DNA of 24,175 nt, taken from positions 1-24,175 of IMG/VR virus record IMGVR_UViG_3300009788_000294; one strand, written 5' to 3'. This document shows, piece by piece, positions 1 to 7,936 of this stretch. Each line of letters opens with the position of its first letter. Within the stretch, counting starts at the first letter, position 1. The notes beneath the pieces are model-generated. The model had not been told where the DNA came from, ran no database searches, and worked only from the letters and a program-made list of their open reading frames with translations. The stretch comes from a virus. The translations under genes and the position numbers were made by a program.

Positions 1-1
1 G

Positions 2-79
2 AGAGCAACAGATGTAGCATTAAAATTCAACAGAAGTGCCAGTACAGGCAACGATCATTTGCAAGTGAAATTTACTTAA
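2..79 (+). CDS. Tail protein, C-terminal end only (probable major tail tube)
   Basis: The first 26 codons of the window are open in one frame and end at TAA (77-79). The visible tail reads ...LKFNRSASTGNDHLQVKF. The gene starts upstream of the window, so no domain can be assigned from what is here. The guess of tail tube protein rests only on position: in siphophages the tube gene usually sits directly before the tail assembly chaperone genes, which follow here. A promoter lies between this gene and the next one. Confidence 0.45.
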   Translation, partial: RATDVALKFNRSASTGNDHLQVKFT

Positions 80-104
80 TGTTTTTAGATTATTATGATA
101 TAAT
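76..104 (+). promoter_or_regulatory. Putative extended -10 promoter before tail chaperone gene
   Basis: TATAAT at 99-104 is preceded by TGA at 96-98, giving the extended -10 form TGnTATAAT. A weak -35 match (TTAATG, 76-81) lies 17 bp upstream. Transcription would start near 111 and reach the RBS AGGAG (132-136) of the gene at 146. The promoter is inferred from sequence only. Confidence 0.4.
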
Positions 105-145
105 ACTTTTAATAGGATAATAATTTTAATCAGGAGTATTATATT

Positions 146-520
146 ATGGATATGTCTTACCTGAAAAAACCAGATAAAGGTGTTTGGTTTGTTTTTCAAA
201 AAGATGTTAAAGTTAAAATAAAGTCAGTTCGACCATTTGAAACACGAGAATTTACAAAAGTAAATACATTTGAAGAAGTGCAGGAAGGTATTACATTTAC
301 TAGAGTAGATAGTGACAAAACGGCACTTGATATTAGATGTGCTACGATAGTAGATTGGGAAAATTTAAAGGAAGGTAAGAAGGATTTTCCTTGTAATCAA
401 GAAAACAGGAGATTTCTTCTTGAAAATTGGAATGATTTTCTTTTATTTGTGATTGAAAAATCAACCATTATAGAAAAAGGTTACGTTGAGCATGAAAAAA
501 TACTTGAAAAAAACTCCTGA
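146..520 (+). CDS. Tail assembly chaperone, short (G-like) form
   Basis: This 124-residue protein sits immediately before the frameshift site and the tape measure gene, the place of lambda gpG-type chaperones in siphophages. Such chaperones coat the tape measure protein and recruit tail tube subunits during tail assembly. The start ATG is preceded by AGGAG with a 9-base gap. The protein is soluble, with no signal peptide or membrane segment, and is rich in aromatic and charged residues. Its last codons contain the slippery heptamer A AAA AAC (508-514), where some ribosomes should move into the -1 frame and make a longer fusion with the region ending at 837. I do not recognise a named family from the sequence; the assignment comes from gene order plus the frameshift signal. 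Confidence 0.75.
   Translation: MDMSYLKKPDKGVWFVFQKDVKVKIKSVRPFETREFTKVNTFEEVQEGITFTRVDSDKTALDIRCATIVDWENLKEGKKDFPCNQENRRFLLENWNDFLLFVIEKSTIIEKGYVEHEKILEKNS
508..514 (+). other. Programmed -1 ribosomal frameshift slippery site A AAA AAC
   Basis: In the reading frame of the gene at 146 the codons are GAA (506-508) AAA (509-511) AAC (512-514), so the heptamer X XXY YYZ is A AAA AAC, one of the canonical -1 slippery sequences. Slipping back one base re-pairs both tRNAs, and translation continues from 514 in the frame that stays open to 837. Without slipping, a TGA follows two codons later (518-520). Confidence 0.85.
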
Positions 521-837
521 AGTGGGCTAAATTAAAAATTAGTTCACATATTTCAGGATGTAGTGCTTGTAAATTAAAAGAAGTAAAAATACCTGGCTGG
601 AAGCCTGATTGTAAACAGTGCGAAGTGAGGAATATAATATTATTACCTGAAAACTATAATACATGGGAGATGTATTGCATAGTAAGTGGTCAAGTTAATG
701 AATCGGGACAGTTAAAATATGAATCTTTTCCATTTGTTTTTGATTTATTCTTAACAGATTATTGCAATGAAGAAAAAAAACGAATATTTAATTTAATATG
801 CAAAATACATCAAGTAAGATTAAGTAAAGGTAAGTAA
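514..837 (+). CDS. T domain of tail assembly chaperone G-T fusion (made by -1 frameshift)
   Basis: The frame entered after slipping at 508-514 stays open for 107 codons to TAA at 835-837. The fusion would be 230 residues: 123 from the frame starting at 146 plus 107 from here. A GTG at 625 could be mistaken for a start, but it lacks a ribosome binding site and would drop the first third of the domain. In lambda-type phages the T domain of the G-T fusion contacts the tape measure protein and the tube. This T domain has two CxxC pairs (codons at 559-570 and 610-621) spaced like a zinc-binding finger, similar in look to the cysteine-rich proteins later in the window. The gene ends 3 bases before the tape measure start. 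Confidence 0.75.
   Translation, partial: LLKWAKLKISSHISGCSACKLKEVKIPGWKPDCKQCEVRNIILLPENYNTWEMYCIVSGQVNESGQLKYESFPFVFDLFLTDYCNEEKKRIFNLICKIHQVRLSKGK
515..558 (+). promoter_or_regulatory. Frameshift-stimulating stem-loop
   Basis: Bases 522-530 pair with 539-547 in a 9-bp stem (two G-U pairs) with an 8-base loop. The stem begins 7 bases after the slippery heptamer, within the usual spacer range for -1 frameshifting. An outer 7-bp helix (515-521 with 552-558) lies below it, separated by a 4-base bulge. I see this pairing directly; its stimulatory role is inferred from the position. Confidence 0.7.
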
Positions 838-840
838 GAA

Positions 841-3270
841 ATGCCCGAAGAAGTCGGAATCACTATTAAAGTAACTGAAGACGGTACACTTTTAATTGAA
901 AAAACCGGTGAAGATTTTGAAGAAGTTGGAAAGCAAGCAAAAAAATCCAACGAAACCACTCAAAAAGCGTTTAAAAAAACCAATGATGTTTTGGATAAAT
1001 CCAATAAAAAAACCAAAAACTTAATATCGTCAATGATATCATTTAAGAGTATAATTGCGTCTGTTGCCGGTGCTGCCGGTTTAGGGCTACTTATACGTGG
1101 TTTTTCAAAAGCATTACAAGTTTCCAATCAATTTGAAAATGCATTATTGGGACTTAGTTCTGTAACTAAATCATTAAATCTGGATGTAAATACTGCAACT
1201 AAAGCAGCTCAAGACCTTGCTAGTGATGGTTTAATAACTGTTGCTGAAGCTTCTAATTCATTAAAAAACCTATTACTCAGGGGTTTTGGTTTGGATCAAG
1301 CTATTACAATAATGGAAAGATTTAAAGATATTGGAGCGTTTACTAGGCAAGGGCAACTACAACTGGGTGAAGCGATTGTGGGTGCTACTCAGGGACTAAA
1401 AAATCAATTATCTATTTTAGTTGATAATATAGGTTTAACTAAAAACATATCACAAATATGGAAAGAATATGCTAAAAATATCGATATTGGTGTTGGTAGT
1501 TTAACTAAGGCTCAAAAAGTACAAGGTGAATATATTGGCATATTAAGAGAAACTAATCCATTTGTCGGTGATGCAGCTAAATTATCAAGTAGATTTTCTG
1601 GTGCAGTGTCTAGGTTAAATGCTTCAATTAAATTATTAAATAAAAGTGTAGGTGATCAATTAAAGCCTGAAATGCAAAAATTAACATCTACTTTAAATAA
1701 TAATGTTATTAGTTTAACTGGATGGATAAATAAAAGTAACGCTGTTGGAAAATCAGCAACAGTTATCGGTAGTACATTTAAAATATTAAGCGATATTTTA
1801 TTCGTAACTGAAAGTTCTACTATTAGAGCTGCTAATGCTATGGATCAATTAGGTCAACAAATAACAGACACAGCATTTAAAATGTTAGGATTAGGTAGGG
1901 AAATGATTTCTATTACTACTTTTTCTGAAAACATATCCAAAATTATATTTGATTTTCCTGGTTTTGTGGAAGAATCTGTAATTAAAGATCTGGAAATTGT
2001 TAATTTCCTGCTTAAAAAAAATGAAAAAGCCTTACAGCGAACATTCATTAGTCCTCGTATTTTACTTGGCGAAGAAAGTCCCCTCGCAAAACAACCCGAA
2101 AAAGAAGCTCCAGTAATACCTATTAATGCTAAAACAGCAAAAATACGTCAAAGAATAGCACTTGAAACTGCCAATATTATTGCTGGTTTTGAAACGGACT
2201 TAACTAATAAACTAAAAATTCAATCTCAGATTAAATTAGCACTTTTTAAACAAACAGAAAAAGATCAAACCGCAATAGCATTGTTCGAAAATCAATTAAA
2301 ATTAAAAGACGCTATTGCTATTGCAGAACAGAGAATAATTGCAGAAGAGCAAGGCATTGAACAAGAATTAAAGGGAAGAAAAATAGTTAACGATGCCAGA
2401 ATAAAGTTTGAAGAAGAAACGAAAAAAACATCGGACAAAAGACAACAAATAGCACTTGAAACTGTCAATATTTTATCGAACACCGAGACCGATCTAGCTA
2501 ATAGATTAAATATCCAACTTCAAGTTAAATTAGCACTTTTTAAACAAACAGAAACAGATCAAACAGCAATAGCATTATTTGAAAGTCAGTTAAGAATACA
2601 AAATGCTATTGAAATTGCAGAACAAGAAACTTTAATAAGGAACGCAAGTAACGAACAAGCTATAAAAGGACAACAGATTGTAGATGCAGCAAGGCGTAAA
2701 TTTGTAAAACAAACAACTGACGCTGTTATTGCAGGTTTAAAGCAGGAAGAAAAAGGAGCAAGAATAGTTGCTCAAGCTAAAATTGATTTTGATAAACAAC
2801 AAGCTGATGATAAAATAACTCAAACCCAAAGAGTCTCGTCAACATTATCTTTCTTAGCTAATTCAGCATTAGCACAAAACAAAAAAACTTTTATCATTAG
2901 TAAGGCTGCCAATATCGCAATTGCTACAATGAATACGTTTACAGCAGCTACGGAAGCATTAAAAATACCGGGCATAGGATTCGCTGCTGCTGCTGCAGTT
3001 AAGGTAGCAGGATTAGCTAACGTTGCTAAAATAGCATCTACTAGTTTTGGTGGGACAATAACAAGTGGTACTGGTAATGTAAACACTGTCAGTTCACCTA
3101 CTACAAGTAATGCATCGGCTACTACAAACTTTCAAGATATTACAAACACTGAAACAAGGAAACAAGAAGTAAATATTTTTATCGATGGAGTATTACTTGA
3201 AAGTAAACGTCCAGAACTAGCTAGACTGATAGATCCATTTTTAAAGGAAGCACAAAAGGATGTAGCATAA
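841..3270 (+). CDS. Tail tape measure protein
   Basis: This 809-residue protein has the hallmarks of tape measure proteins: it is the largest alpha-helical protein of the tail block, rich in Lys, Gln and Ala, with a charged helical N-terminus and a hydrophobic Gly/Ala stretch (about residues 65-85). A second hydrophobic Ala-rich segment (about 690-730) lies near the C-terminus. It sits directly after the frameshifted chaperone pair and sets tail length. Residues 436-533 and 534-631 form two tandem copies of a 98-residue unit, most alike over the first ~64 residues of each; the DNA offset is exactly 294 bp. The start ATG has AAAGG about 10 bases upstream. The stop overlaps the next start (TAATG at 3268-3272), so translation is probably coupled. 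Confidence 0.9.
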   Translation: MPEEVGITIKVTEDGTLLIEKTGEDFEEVGKQAKKSNETTQKAFKKTNDVLDKSNKKTKNLISSMISFKSIIASVAGAAGLGLLIRGFSKALQVSNQFENALLGLSSVTKSLNLDVNTATKAAQDLASDGLITVAEASNSLKNLLLRGFGLDQAITIMERFKDIGAFTRQGQLQLGEAIVGATQGLKNQLSILVDNIGLTKNISQIWKEYAKNIDIGVGSLTKAQKVQGEYIGILRETNPFVGDAAKLSSRFSGAVSRLNASIKLLNKSVGDQLKPEMQKLTSTLNNNVISLTGWINKSNAVGKSATVIGSTFKILSDILFVTESSTIRAANAMDQLGQQITDTAFKMLGLGREMISITTFSENISKIIFDFPGFVEESVIKDLEIVNFLLKKNEKALQRTFISPRILLGEESPLAKQPEKEAPVIPINAKTAKIRQRIALETANIIAGFETDLTNKLKIQSQIKLALFKQTEKDQTAIALFENQLKLKDAIAIAEQRIIAEEQGIEQELKGRKIVNDARIKFEEETKKTSDKRQQIALETVNILSNTETDLANRLNIQLQVKLALFKQTETDQTAIALFESQLRIQNAIEIAEQETLIRNASNEQAIKGQQIVDAARRKFVKQTTDAVIAGLKQEEKGARIVAQAKIDFDKQQADDKITQTQRVSSTLSFLANSALAQNKKTFIISKAANIAIATMNTFTAATEALKIPGIGFAAAAAVKVAGLANVAKIASTSFGGTITSGTGNVNTVSSPTTSNASATTNFQDITNTETRKQEVNIFIDGVLLESKRPELARLIDPFLKEAQKDVA
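2146..2733 (+). repeat. Two tandem 294-bp repeats inside the tape measure gene
   Basis: Matching blocks occur at a constant 294-bp offset, for example AGCACTTGAA at 2157 and 2451, and TTAAATTAGC at 2231 and 2525. Each copy encodes 98 residues. Similarity is strong in the first two thirds and fades after that. No indels are needed over the similar part. Confidence 0.8.
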
Positions 3271-4052
3271 TGAGTTTACCGCAAATATTATATGAAAATA
3301 TTTATTCTACAGGAACAATAACTGTTACAAGTACCGATTCTAGTATTGAATTTGATAAAGATAATATTTTTGATTGGAGAACCTACACTTTATGGAAAGC
3401 TTCTAGTTCAGCTAATCAATCCATAACTGTAGATAATGGATCGGCTAGAACTGTTAATATTTTAGCTATTATGAGTCATAATTTATTTACAGCCGGTTCC
3501 ACGATATCGGTTGAGAGTTCCAGTGATAATTTTTCGGGTGATACTACTAGTGTCTTGTCTGGGTTTACTGTAACTACAAATAGGGTTATATTGAAAGATT
3601 TAGGCTCGCCAGCATCTAAAAGGTATTGGCGAGTGAATTTCAATTCAAACTCAACTGCTACTTTTGCGGGTATAATCGCCCTGGGAGATAAGTTGGAATT
3701 TCCTTTTCCGCTCAGTAATAATAATAATTTCGATCCATTGGCTCATACAATTAAATCGGAAAGTTTAAGATCACAGACCGGTAATCATTTAGGTTCATCT
3801 TCCAGTTTTAAAGAATTAACACTCACTCCAACATGGGAGTTTTTAAGTCAATCATTTGTTGATGGTGGTTTAGCGACATTTTACGATACACATGCTTCAG
3901 AATTAACACCTTTTTTTTGGTCATGGGATTTAAGTAACCGTTCTACTGAAGTTTTTTTAGTGGCTTTACCTCCTAATTTCAGTAGAAATTTTCCTTTTGC
4001 GGGTACTACCAGAAATATTTCTTTTACATTTAAAGGGATTCTTGAACTATGA
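3270..4052 (+). CDS. Distal-tail-like structural protein with galactose-binding-like fold
   Basis: This 260-residue protein follows the tape measure gene, where siphophages encode the distal tail (Dit) protein that joins tube and tip. Residues about 20-140 read like an F5/8 type C (discoidin, galactose-binding-like) beta-sandwich: NIFDWRTYTLWKA near the start, then alternating beta strands and the RYWRVNF strand typical of the fold's last strands. The C-terminal part, with many aromatic residues, resembles a tube-binding beta domain. No catalytic motif is visible. Its start overlaps the previous stop by one base, and its stop overlaps the next start (ATGA at 4049-4052). The fold is a pattern judgement and I could not align it. 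Confidence 0.6.
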   Translation: MSLPQILYENIYSTGTITVTSTDSSIEFDKDNIFDWRTYTLWKASSSANQSITVDNGSARTVNILAIMSHNLFTAGSTISVESSSDNFSGDTTSVLSGFTVTTNRVILKDLGSPASKRYWRVNFNSNSTATFAGIIALGDKLEFPFPLSNNNNFDPLAHTIKSESLRSQTGNHLGSSSSFKELTLTPTWEFLSQSFVDGGLATFYDTHASELTPFFWSWDLSNRSTEVFLVALPPNFSRNFPFAGTTRNISFTFKGILEL

Positions 4053-6544
4053 TTAATTTAGGTAATACTATAGCTAAATGGAAATTATCCGATCCTATTG
4101 GTAGTTCTCAATTAGATTCTTCTTTTAATAGTCATAATTTAATAGAAGTCGGTACGGCTGCCTTTTCCCTTACGACAGATTCTTTTGGTAAAACAGGTAA
4201 GGCTTTAACTTTTGACGGTGTAGACCAATACATAACACACATTGATAACGTTAAATTTTCTGTAACCGGAGATCTTACAATATTTGGCAGATTTAAATTT
4301 ACAACCGCTGGAACTAAAAAAAATATACTATCCAAATGGATAGTAACAGGTCAACAATCATATCTCGTATTTATTGAATCAACCAATAAGTTGGTTTTTT
4401 TGGTTAGTAATGACGGTACAGCATTTACAGCTATAACAGGAGGTACAACGTTAGTTATCGATACCTGGTATTCGTTCATAGCTGTTCATGTTAATGGATC
4501 TCAGTTGGAATTATATTTAAATGATGTTTCTGATGCCGCTCCTGTGGCACATACTACTGGTATATTTGATAGTACAGCTGACTTTAGGTTGGGGTCTGAA
4601 AGTACTCCACCGGTTTTCTTCTACGAAGGTGATTTAAGTAACATCCTTCTTATGGATCAAATTTTAACACCAACTGAACGAACTCAATTATTTAATTCCA
4701 GAACAGACTTTCAAACTTTATATGAACAAACTATTAAAAATATAAATAAAACTCCTACAACCTTGATATCGATAGATATTACAGAAGTCACTGACCTACA
4801 AACAGCTACAACTTATTTATTTAGCGAAAAAGATAAACCACTACACATTGAAAACCCGACAACTGCTAAACCTTATTTAATATCTGATTTTAATTTAGGA
4901 CAAGAAATAAAAGAAACTGTCACTGTTGTAAACAGGTTAAGTGTTATTTTAGCTGATGACTTCAATGCTGATGACTCTACTTTTTGGAGAGTATGGAAGG
5001 CTAATAACCCTTTTTATTTAAATAGAAGATTGTCTGTTAAAAAAGGTTTTTCCGGGTTTAATGAAAACGAATATAAAACTATATTTACTGGATTAATTCA
5101 AAATATGATCTTTAAAAATAATGGGACTATTGAATTTGTCGTTAAAAATCTCCTTACTATCGGAGATCAATTAGTACCTAACGATACAGATGGGAAATTA
5201 TCAGCAAGTTTACCACCTTCCGGTAATGTGTCTCTGGAAAATACAACTGACATGGATCAATACGAACCATCTGGTTATGTTAAAATTAATAATGAATTAA
5301 TTAATTATTCATCTAAAAGTGGTACAACACTAATTGTTAGTGCTGCTGGTCGTGGTAAATTCAACCCCGATGGTTGGGATAATGCAACTACACATGATTT
5401 AGGTGAAGTCGTACATCAAGTAACTGTGTTTGAAGATTTAAACCCTATTGATATAGTAGAGACTTTACTTGAAACGGCAGGATTAGATATAACCCCAGGT
5501 GTTGGTGATCTTGATAATGGAACTTTTGGAAGTTTTAATACTGTAAGAGACGATTGGTTTAATGGTATTAAAGTTCGAGGGGTTTTGGATAAATCATTGA
5601 AAATTACACAATATTTAAAGGAACTCAGGGAGAGTGGTTTATTTTCAATTTTCCAAAACGAATCACAACAACTTGCTATATCCTATTTAGCACCACCTTC
5701 TTTGTCAGTGGAACCAGTAACAATAACCGATGCTAATAATATTGTTTTCAACTCTAGTGTTATCAATGATAAGATGGATCTTCAATTAACGAGAGTTACT
5801 CTATCATATAATTTACTAGGCAGTAAGTCAGGTCAAGATCCTTTTGATTATACGCATAAAACTAAATTTATAGACGTAACCAGGGAAAATAATTATCTAC
5901 AGCAAAAATCCAAAGAAATAAATTCCAGATGGATCAGGACAGATTTAGGTGGAGATGCTTATGCGCTCAGGATAATTAAAAATTATATTAGAATTTTTGG
6001 AGATGGAAGAAAAACTTTAAGTTTCAGTCTAGAAACTAAATATGCTTTACTTCAGGTGGGTGATCTATTCTTCCTCACTACTTCACAAATTCAAAATAGT
6101 ACAGGCACACCAATATCTGATCAATTGTTTTATGTATTTAAAAAACAACAGTCAAGCAATAACTTATGGCAATACGAAGCTTACGATTCTACCTTAACAC
6201 TACCTATTGGATATATTTCACCATCTGATCATCCTGACTTCACCAGTGCTTCTGTAGCGCAAAAGAAATATGCTTTCATAGGTGTACCAGAACCAACCGA
6301 TACAGGAGATATTAGTAGTGGGTCAGCTATTGTTCAAAATTTAACTGATACTTCTATATTTTTCATAAGTCAATTGGTTACCGGTATCGGTGTACCTTTT
6401 AATACTAAAATATTAAGTATTGATTCAGGTACGCAAATTACGTTAACCGATAACGCTACTACAACAACTATTGGTATTACTTTGACATTTTACGCCAAAC
6501 TAACAACAATGTCTGATAATTCAGATGGATTTTATCTTTTTTAA
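4049..6544 (+). CDS. Tail hub / tip protein with N-terminal LamG-like lectin domain
   Basis: This 831-residue protein probably forms the tail tip hub and contacts the cell surface. Residues about 35-205 look like a concanavalin/LamG domain: GKALTFDGVDQYI, then a W..FIAVHVNGSQLELYLND strand pattern. The middle (about 220-620) resembles phage hub proteins, with YKTIFTGLIQNM followed by strands and a long mixed alpha/beta region. Near the C-terminus (about 755-820) is a beta-hairpin module of the type ...VTGIGVPFNTKILSIDSGTQI, seen repeatedly in phage virion proteins. There is no visible peptidase or lysozyme motif. The start overlaps the preceding stop, so the two are translated together. The hub role is inferred from order and length; the LamG call is stronger. 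Confidence 0.65.
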   Translation: MINLGNTIAKWKLSDPIGSSQLDSSFNSHNLIEVGTAAFSLTTDSFGKTGKALTFDGVDQYITHIDNVKFSVTGDLTIFGRFKFTTAGTKKNILSKWIVTGQQSYLVFIESTNKLVFLVSNDGTAFTAITGGTTLVIDTWYSFIAVHVNGSQLELYLNDVSDAAPVAHTTGIFDSTADFRLGSESTPPVFFYEGDLSNILLMDQILTPTERTQLFNSRTDFQTLYEQTIKNINKTPTTLISIDITEVTDLQTATTYLFSEKDKPLHIENPTTAKPYLISDFNLGQEIKETVTVVNRLSVILADDFNADDSTFWRVWKANNPFYLNRRLSVKKGFSGFNENEYKTIFTGLIQNMIFKNNGTIEFVVKNLLTIGDQLVPNDTDGKLSASLPPSGNVSLENTTDMDQYEPSGYVKINNELINYSSKSGTTLIVSAAGRGKFNPDGWDNATTHDLGEVVHQVTVFEDLNPIDIVETLLETAGLDITPGVGDLDNGTFGSFNTVRDDWFNGIKVRGVLDKSLKITQYLKELRESGLFSIFQNESQQLAISYLAPPSLSVEPVTITDANNIVFNSSVINDKMDLQLTRVTLSYNLLGSKSGQDPFDYTHKTKFIDVTRENNYLQQKSKEINSRWIRTDLGGDAYALRIIKNYIRIFGDGRKTLSFSLETKYALLQVGDLFFLTTSQIQNSTGTPISDQLFYVFKKQQSSNNLWQYEAYDSTLTLPIGYISPSDHPDFTSASVAQKKYAFIGVPEPTDTGDISSGSAIVQNLTDTSIFFISQLVTGIGVPFNTKILSIDSGTQITLTDNATTTTIGITLTFYAKLTTMSDNSDGFYLF

Positions 6545-6555
6545 GGAATTACATA

Positions 6556-7689
6556 ATGGGTGAAGGTGATTTTTCTAGCAGTAACCAACTAACTACATCT
6601 GAAGTAGATGCCGATAGTCCAATAACTGAAACTCTTACGACTAAATATAAAGAGCGAGATAATGAGATTATAGAGCTTGCATTAAAAGCTAAATTTTTTG
6701 GTGGTACTGGCATTGATGGCCCTATTACAATTTCAGCCAATACAACATTGGATGCATTATTGGATTCATTTAGCATAACTGATGGCGTTATTCGTTGTAC
6801 AACCTTTACTCTTAATGCCGGAATTACTTTAAGTGTTGGAAGAATTCAATTGGCTGGAGATATTACTAGTGCATCATTAGTAGTTGATGGTATTTCTGAT
6901 ACTTCAGATTTATCAGTAGATCAAAGAATGAGCGTATCAGCCGATGTGGTAGACGGTAATTATATCGATATAATTAATTCCGGGGTTCAAATAACCATGA
7001 AGAATTCTACCGCAACTGCAACAGGCACTAGAACTTTTACTTTTTTCAAACAACAACAATTAATTATTCTTGCTTCCAGTAATATCCTGATTAATGGTAC
7101 AATAGCGTGTGACGGTGCCGGACATCAAGGAGCATTAAGAGGTTTCGGTGATGATACTAATGGTTTAAATGGTACTGCTGGTGATTTTGGCGGTGGTTCC
7201 GGTGCTGGTGAAAGTAGTGGTAGTACTGGTGGTGCTGGTGCTACTGGTTTTGAATATAATAGCGGTGGTGGTGCTGGAGCTGTGTCTGGCGGTAATGGTG
7301 GTTCTGTGGATAGTTTTGCCGGGTTTTTAGTTAATTCAGATATTGCAGATTCGATAGGTGGTGCAAGTGGCGGTGCTGGTGGTAATAGTGGTACTGATAG
7401 TAGTGTTAATTACGGTGGTAACGGTGGTGGATTTGTTTTTTTTGAATCTCCAGTTATTAATATAACCTCTACTGGTATTGTTACTGCTGTTGGTTTAATT
7501 GGTGGTAGTGGTTCTGCACCTGGTGGTTCTGACGGTTCAGCCGGTGGTGGTGGTGGTGGTGTTATTATTTTAAGGGCTGGTAATTTAATAGAACTAGGTA
7601 GTGTTACTGCTGCTGGTGGTGCTGGTCAGCCTGGTGGTGGCGGTAGTGGCGGTGCTGGTACGATTATTAGAGAGGTAGTTGCTAGATGA
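6556..7689 (+). CDS. Glycine-rich tail adhesin-like protein
   Basis: This 377-residue protein has an N-terminal part (about 1-185) of short beta strands and a C-terminal half (about 186-377) extremely rich in Gly, Ser, Ala and Asn, with runs such as SAGGGGGGVIILRAG. Gly-rich domains of this kind in phage fibre-tip adhesins (for example T4-type gp38 relatives) stack as polyglycine-II helices whose loops bind the receptor; that comparison is from composition only. The RBS AAGGA is 8 bases from the ATG. The stop overlaps the next gene (ATGA). Glycine codons are mostly GGT in repeating GGTGGT patterns, which invites slippage and length change. Confidence 0.6.
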   Translation: MGEGDFSSSNQLTTSEVDADSPITETLTTKYKERDNEIIELALKAKFFGGTGIDGPITISANTTLDALLDSFSITDGVIRCTTFTLNAGITLSVGRIQLAGDITSASLVVDGISDTSDLSVDQRMSVSADVVDGNYIDIINSGVQITMKNSTATATGTRTFTFFKQQQLIILASSNILINGTIACDGAGHQGALRGFGDDTNGLNGTAGDFGGGSGAGESSGSTGGAGATGFEYNSGGGAGAVSGGNGGSVDSFAGFLVNSDIADSIGGASGGAGGNSGTDSSVNYGGNGGGFVFFESPVINITSTGIVTAVGLIGGSGSAPGGSDGSAGGGGGGVIILRAGNLIELGSVTAAGGAGQPGGGGSGGAGTIIREVVAR

Positions 7690-7898
7690 GTCATGAATCG
7701 CCTTGTGAACATAGTAAAAGTACCAGGGAAATGTTAAATAAAATGGATAGCGATATAAAGGATAGTTTTAAAGATTTTCAGCATCAATTAAACAATATTC
7801 ATGATAAATTTATAAATAGACCTCCTGTATGGGCAACTGTATTAATAAGTGTATTAAGTGCAATTACTTCCGGTATGATGACATTGTTATTAAAATAA
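7686..7898 (+). CDS. Small membrane protein, XhlA-type holin accessory candidate
   Basis: This 70-residue protein has a charged, probably coiled-coil N-terminal part (about 10-44) and a single C-terminal membrane helix (about 48-69, WATVLISVLSAITSGMMTLLL) ending in a lysine. This layout matches XhlA/hemolysin-type phage lysis accessory proteins, which sit at the membrane next to holin and endolysin. Here no endolysin or second holin is next to it in the window. The start overlaps the previous stop (ATGA at 7686-7689). A spanin-like or tail-anchoring role is also possible. The TAA stop adjoins a promoter. Confidence 0.55.
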   Translation: MSHESPCEHSKSTREMLNKMDSDIKDSFKDFQHQLNNIHDKFINRPPVWATVLISVLSAITSGMMTLLLK

Positions 7899-7901
7899 CT
7901 C

Positions 7902-7930
7902 TTGACAGTGGGATAAACATATGATATCAT
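7902..7930 (+). promoter_or_regulatory. Strong sigma70-like promoter after the tail operon
   Basis: TTGACA (7902-7907) is a perfect -35 box, followed after 17 bp by TATCAT (7925-7930), four of six matches to the -10 consensus. Transcription should start near 7937. The -35 box begins three bases after the stop codon of the upstream gene, the same arrangement as the promoters at 12791 and 23536. Confidence 0.65.
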
Positions 7931-7936
7931 ATATTT

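Noticed and set aside
625-837. Independent gene starting at GTG 625
   Set aside because: No ribosome binding site is present, and the frame is open upstream to the frameshift site, so it is the end of the G-T fusion.
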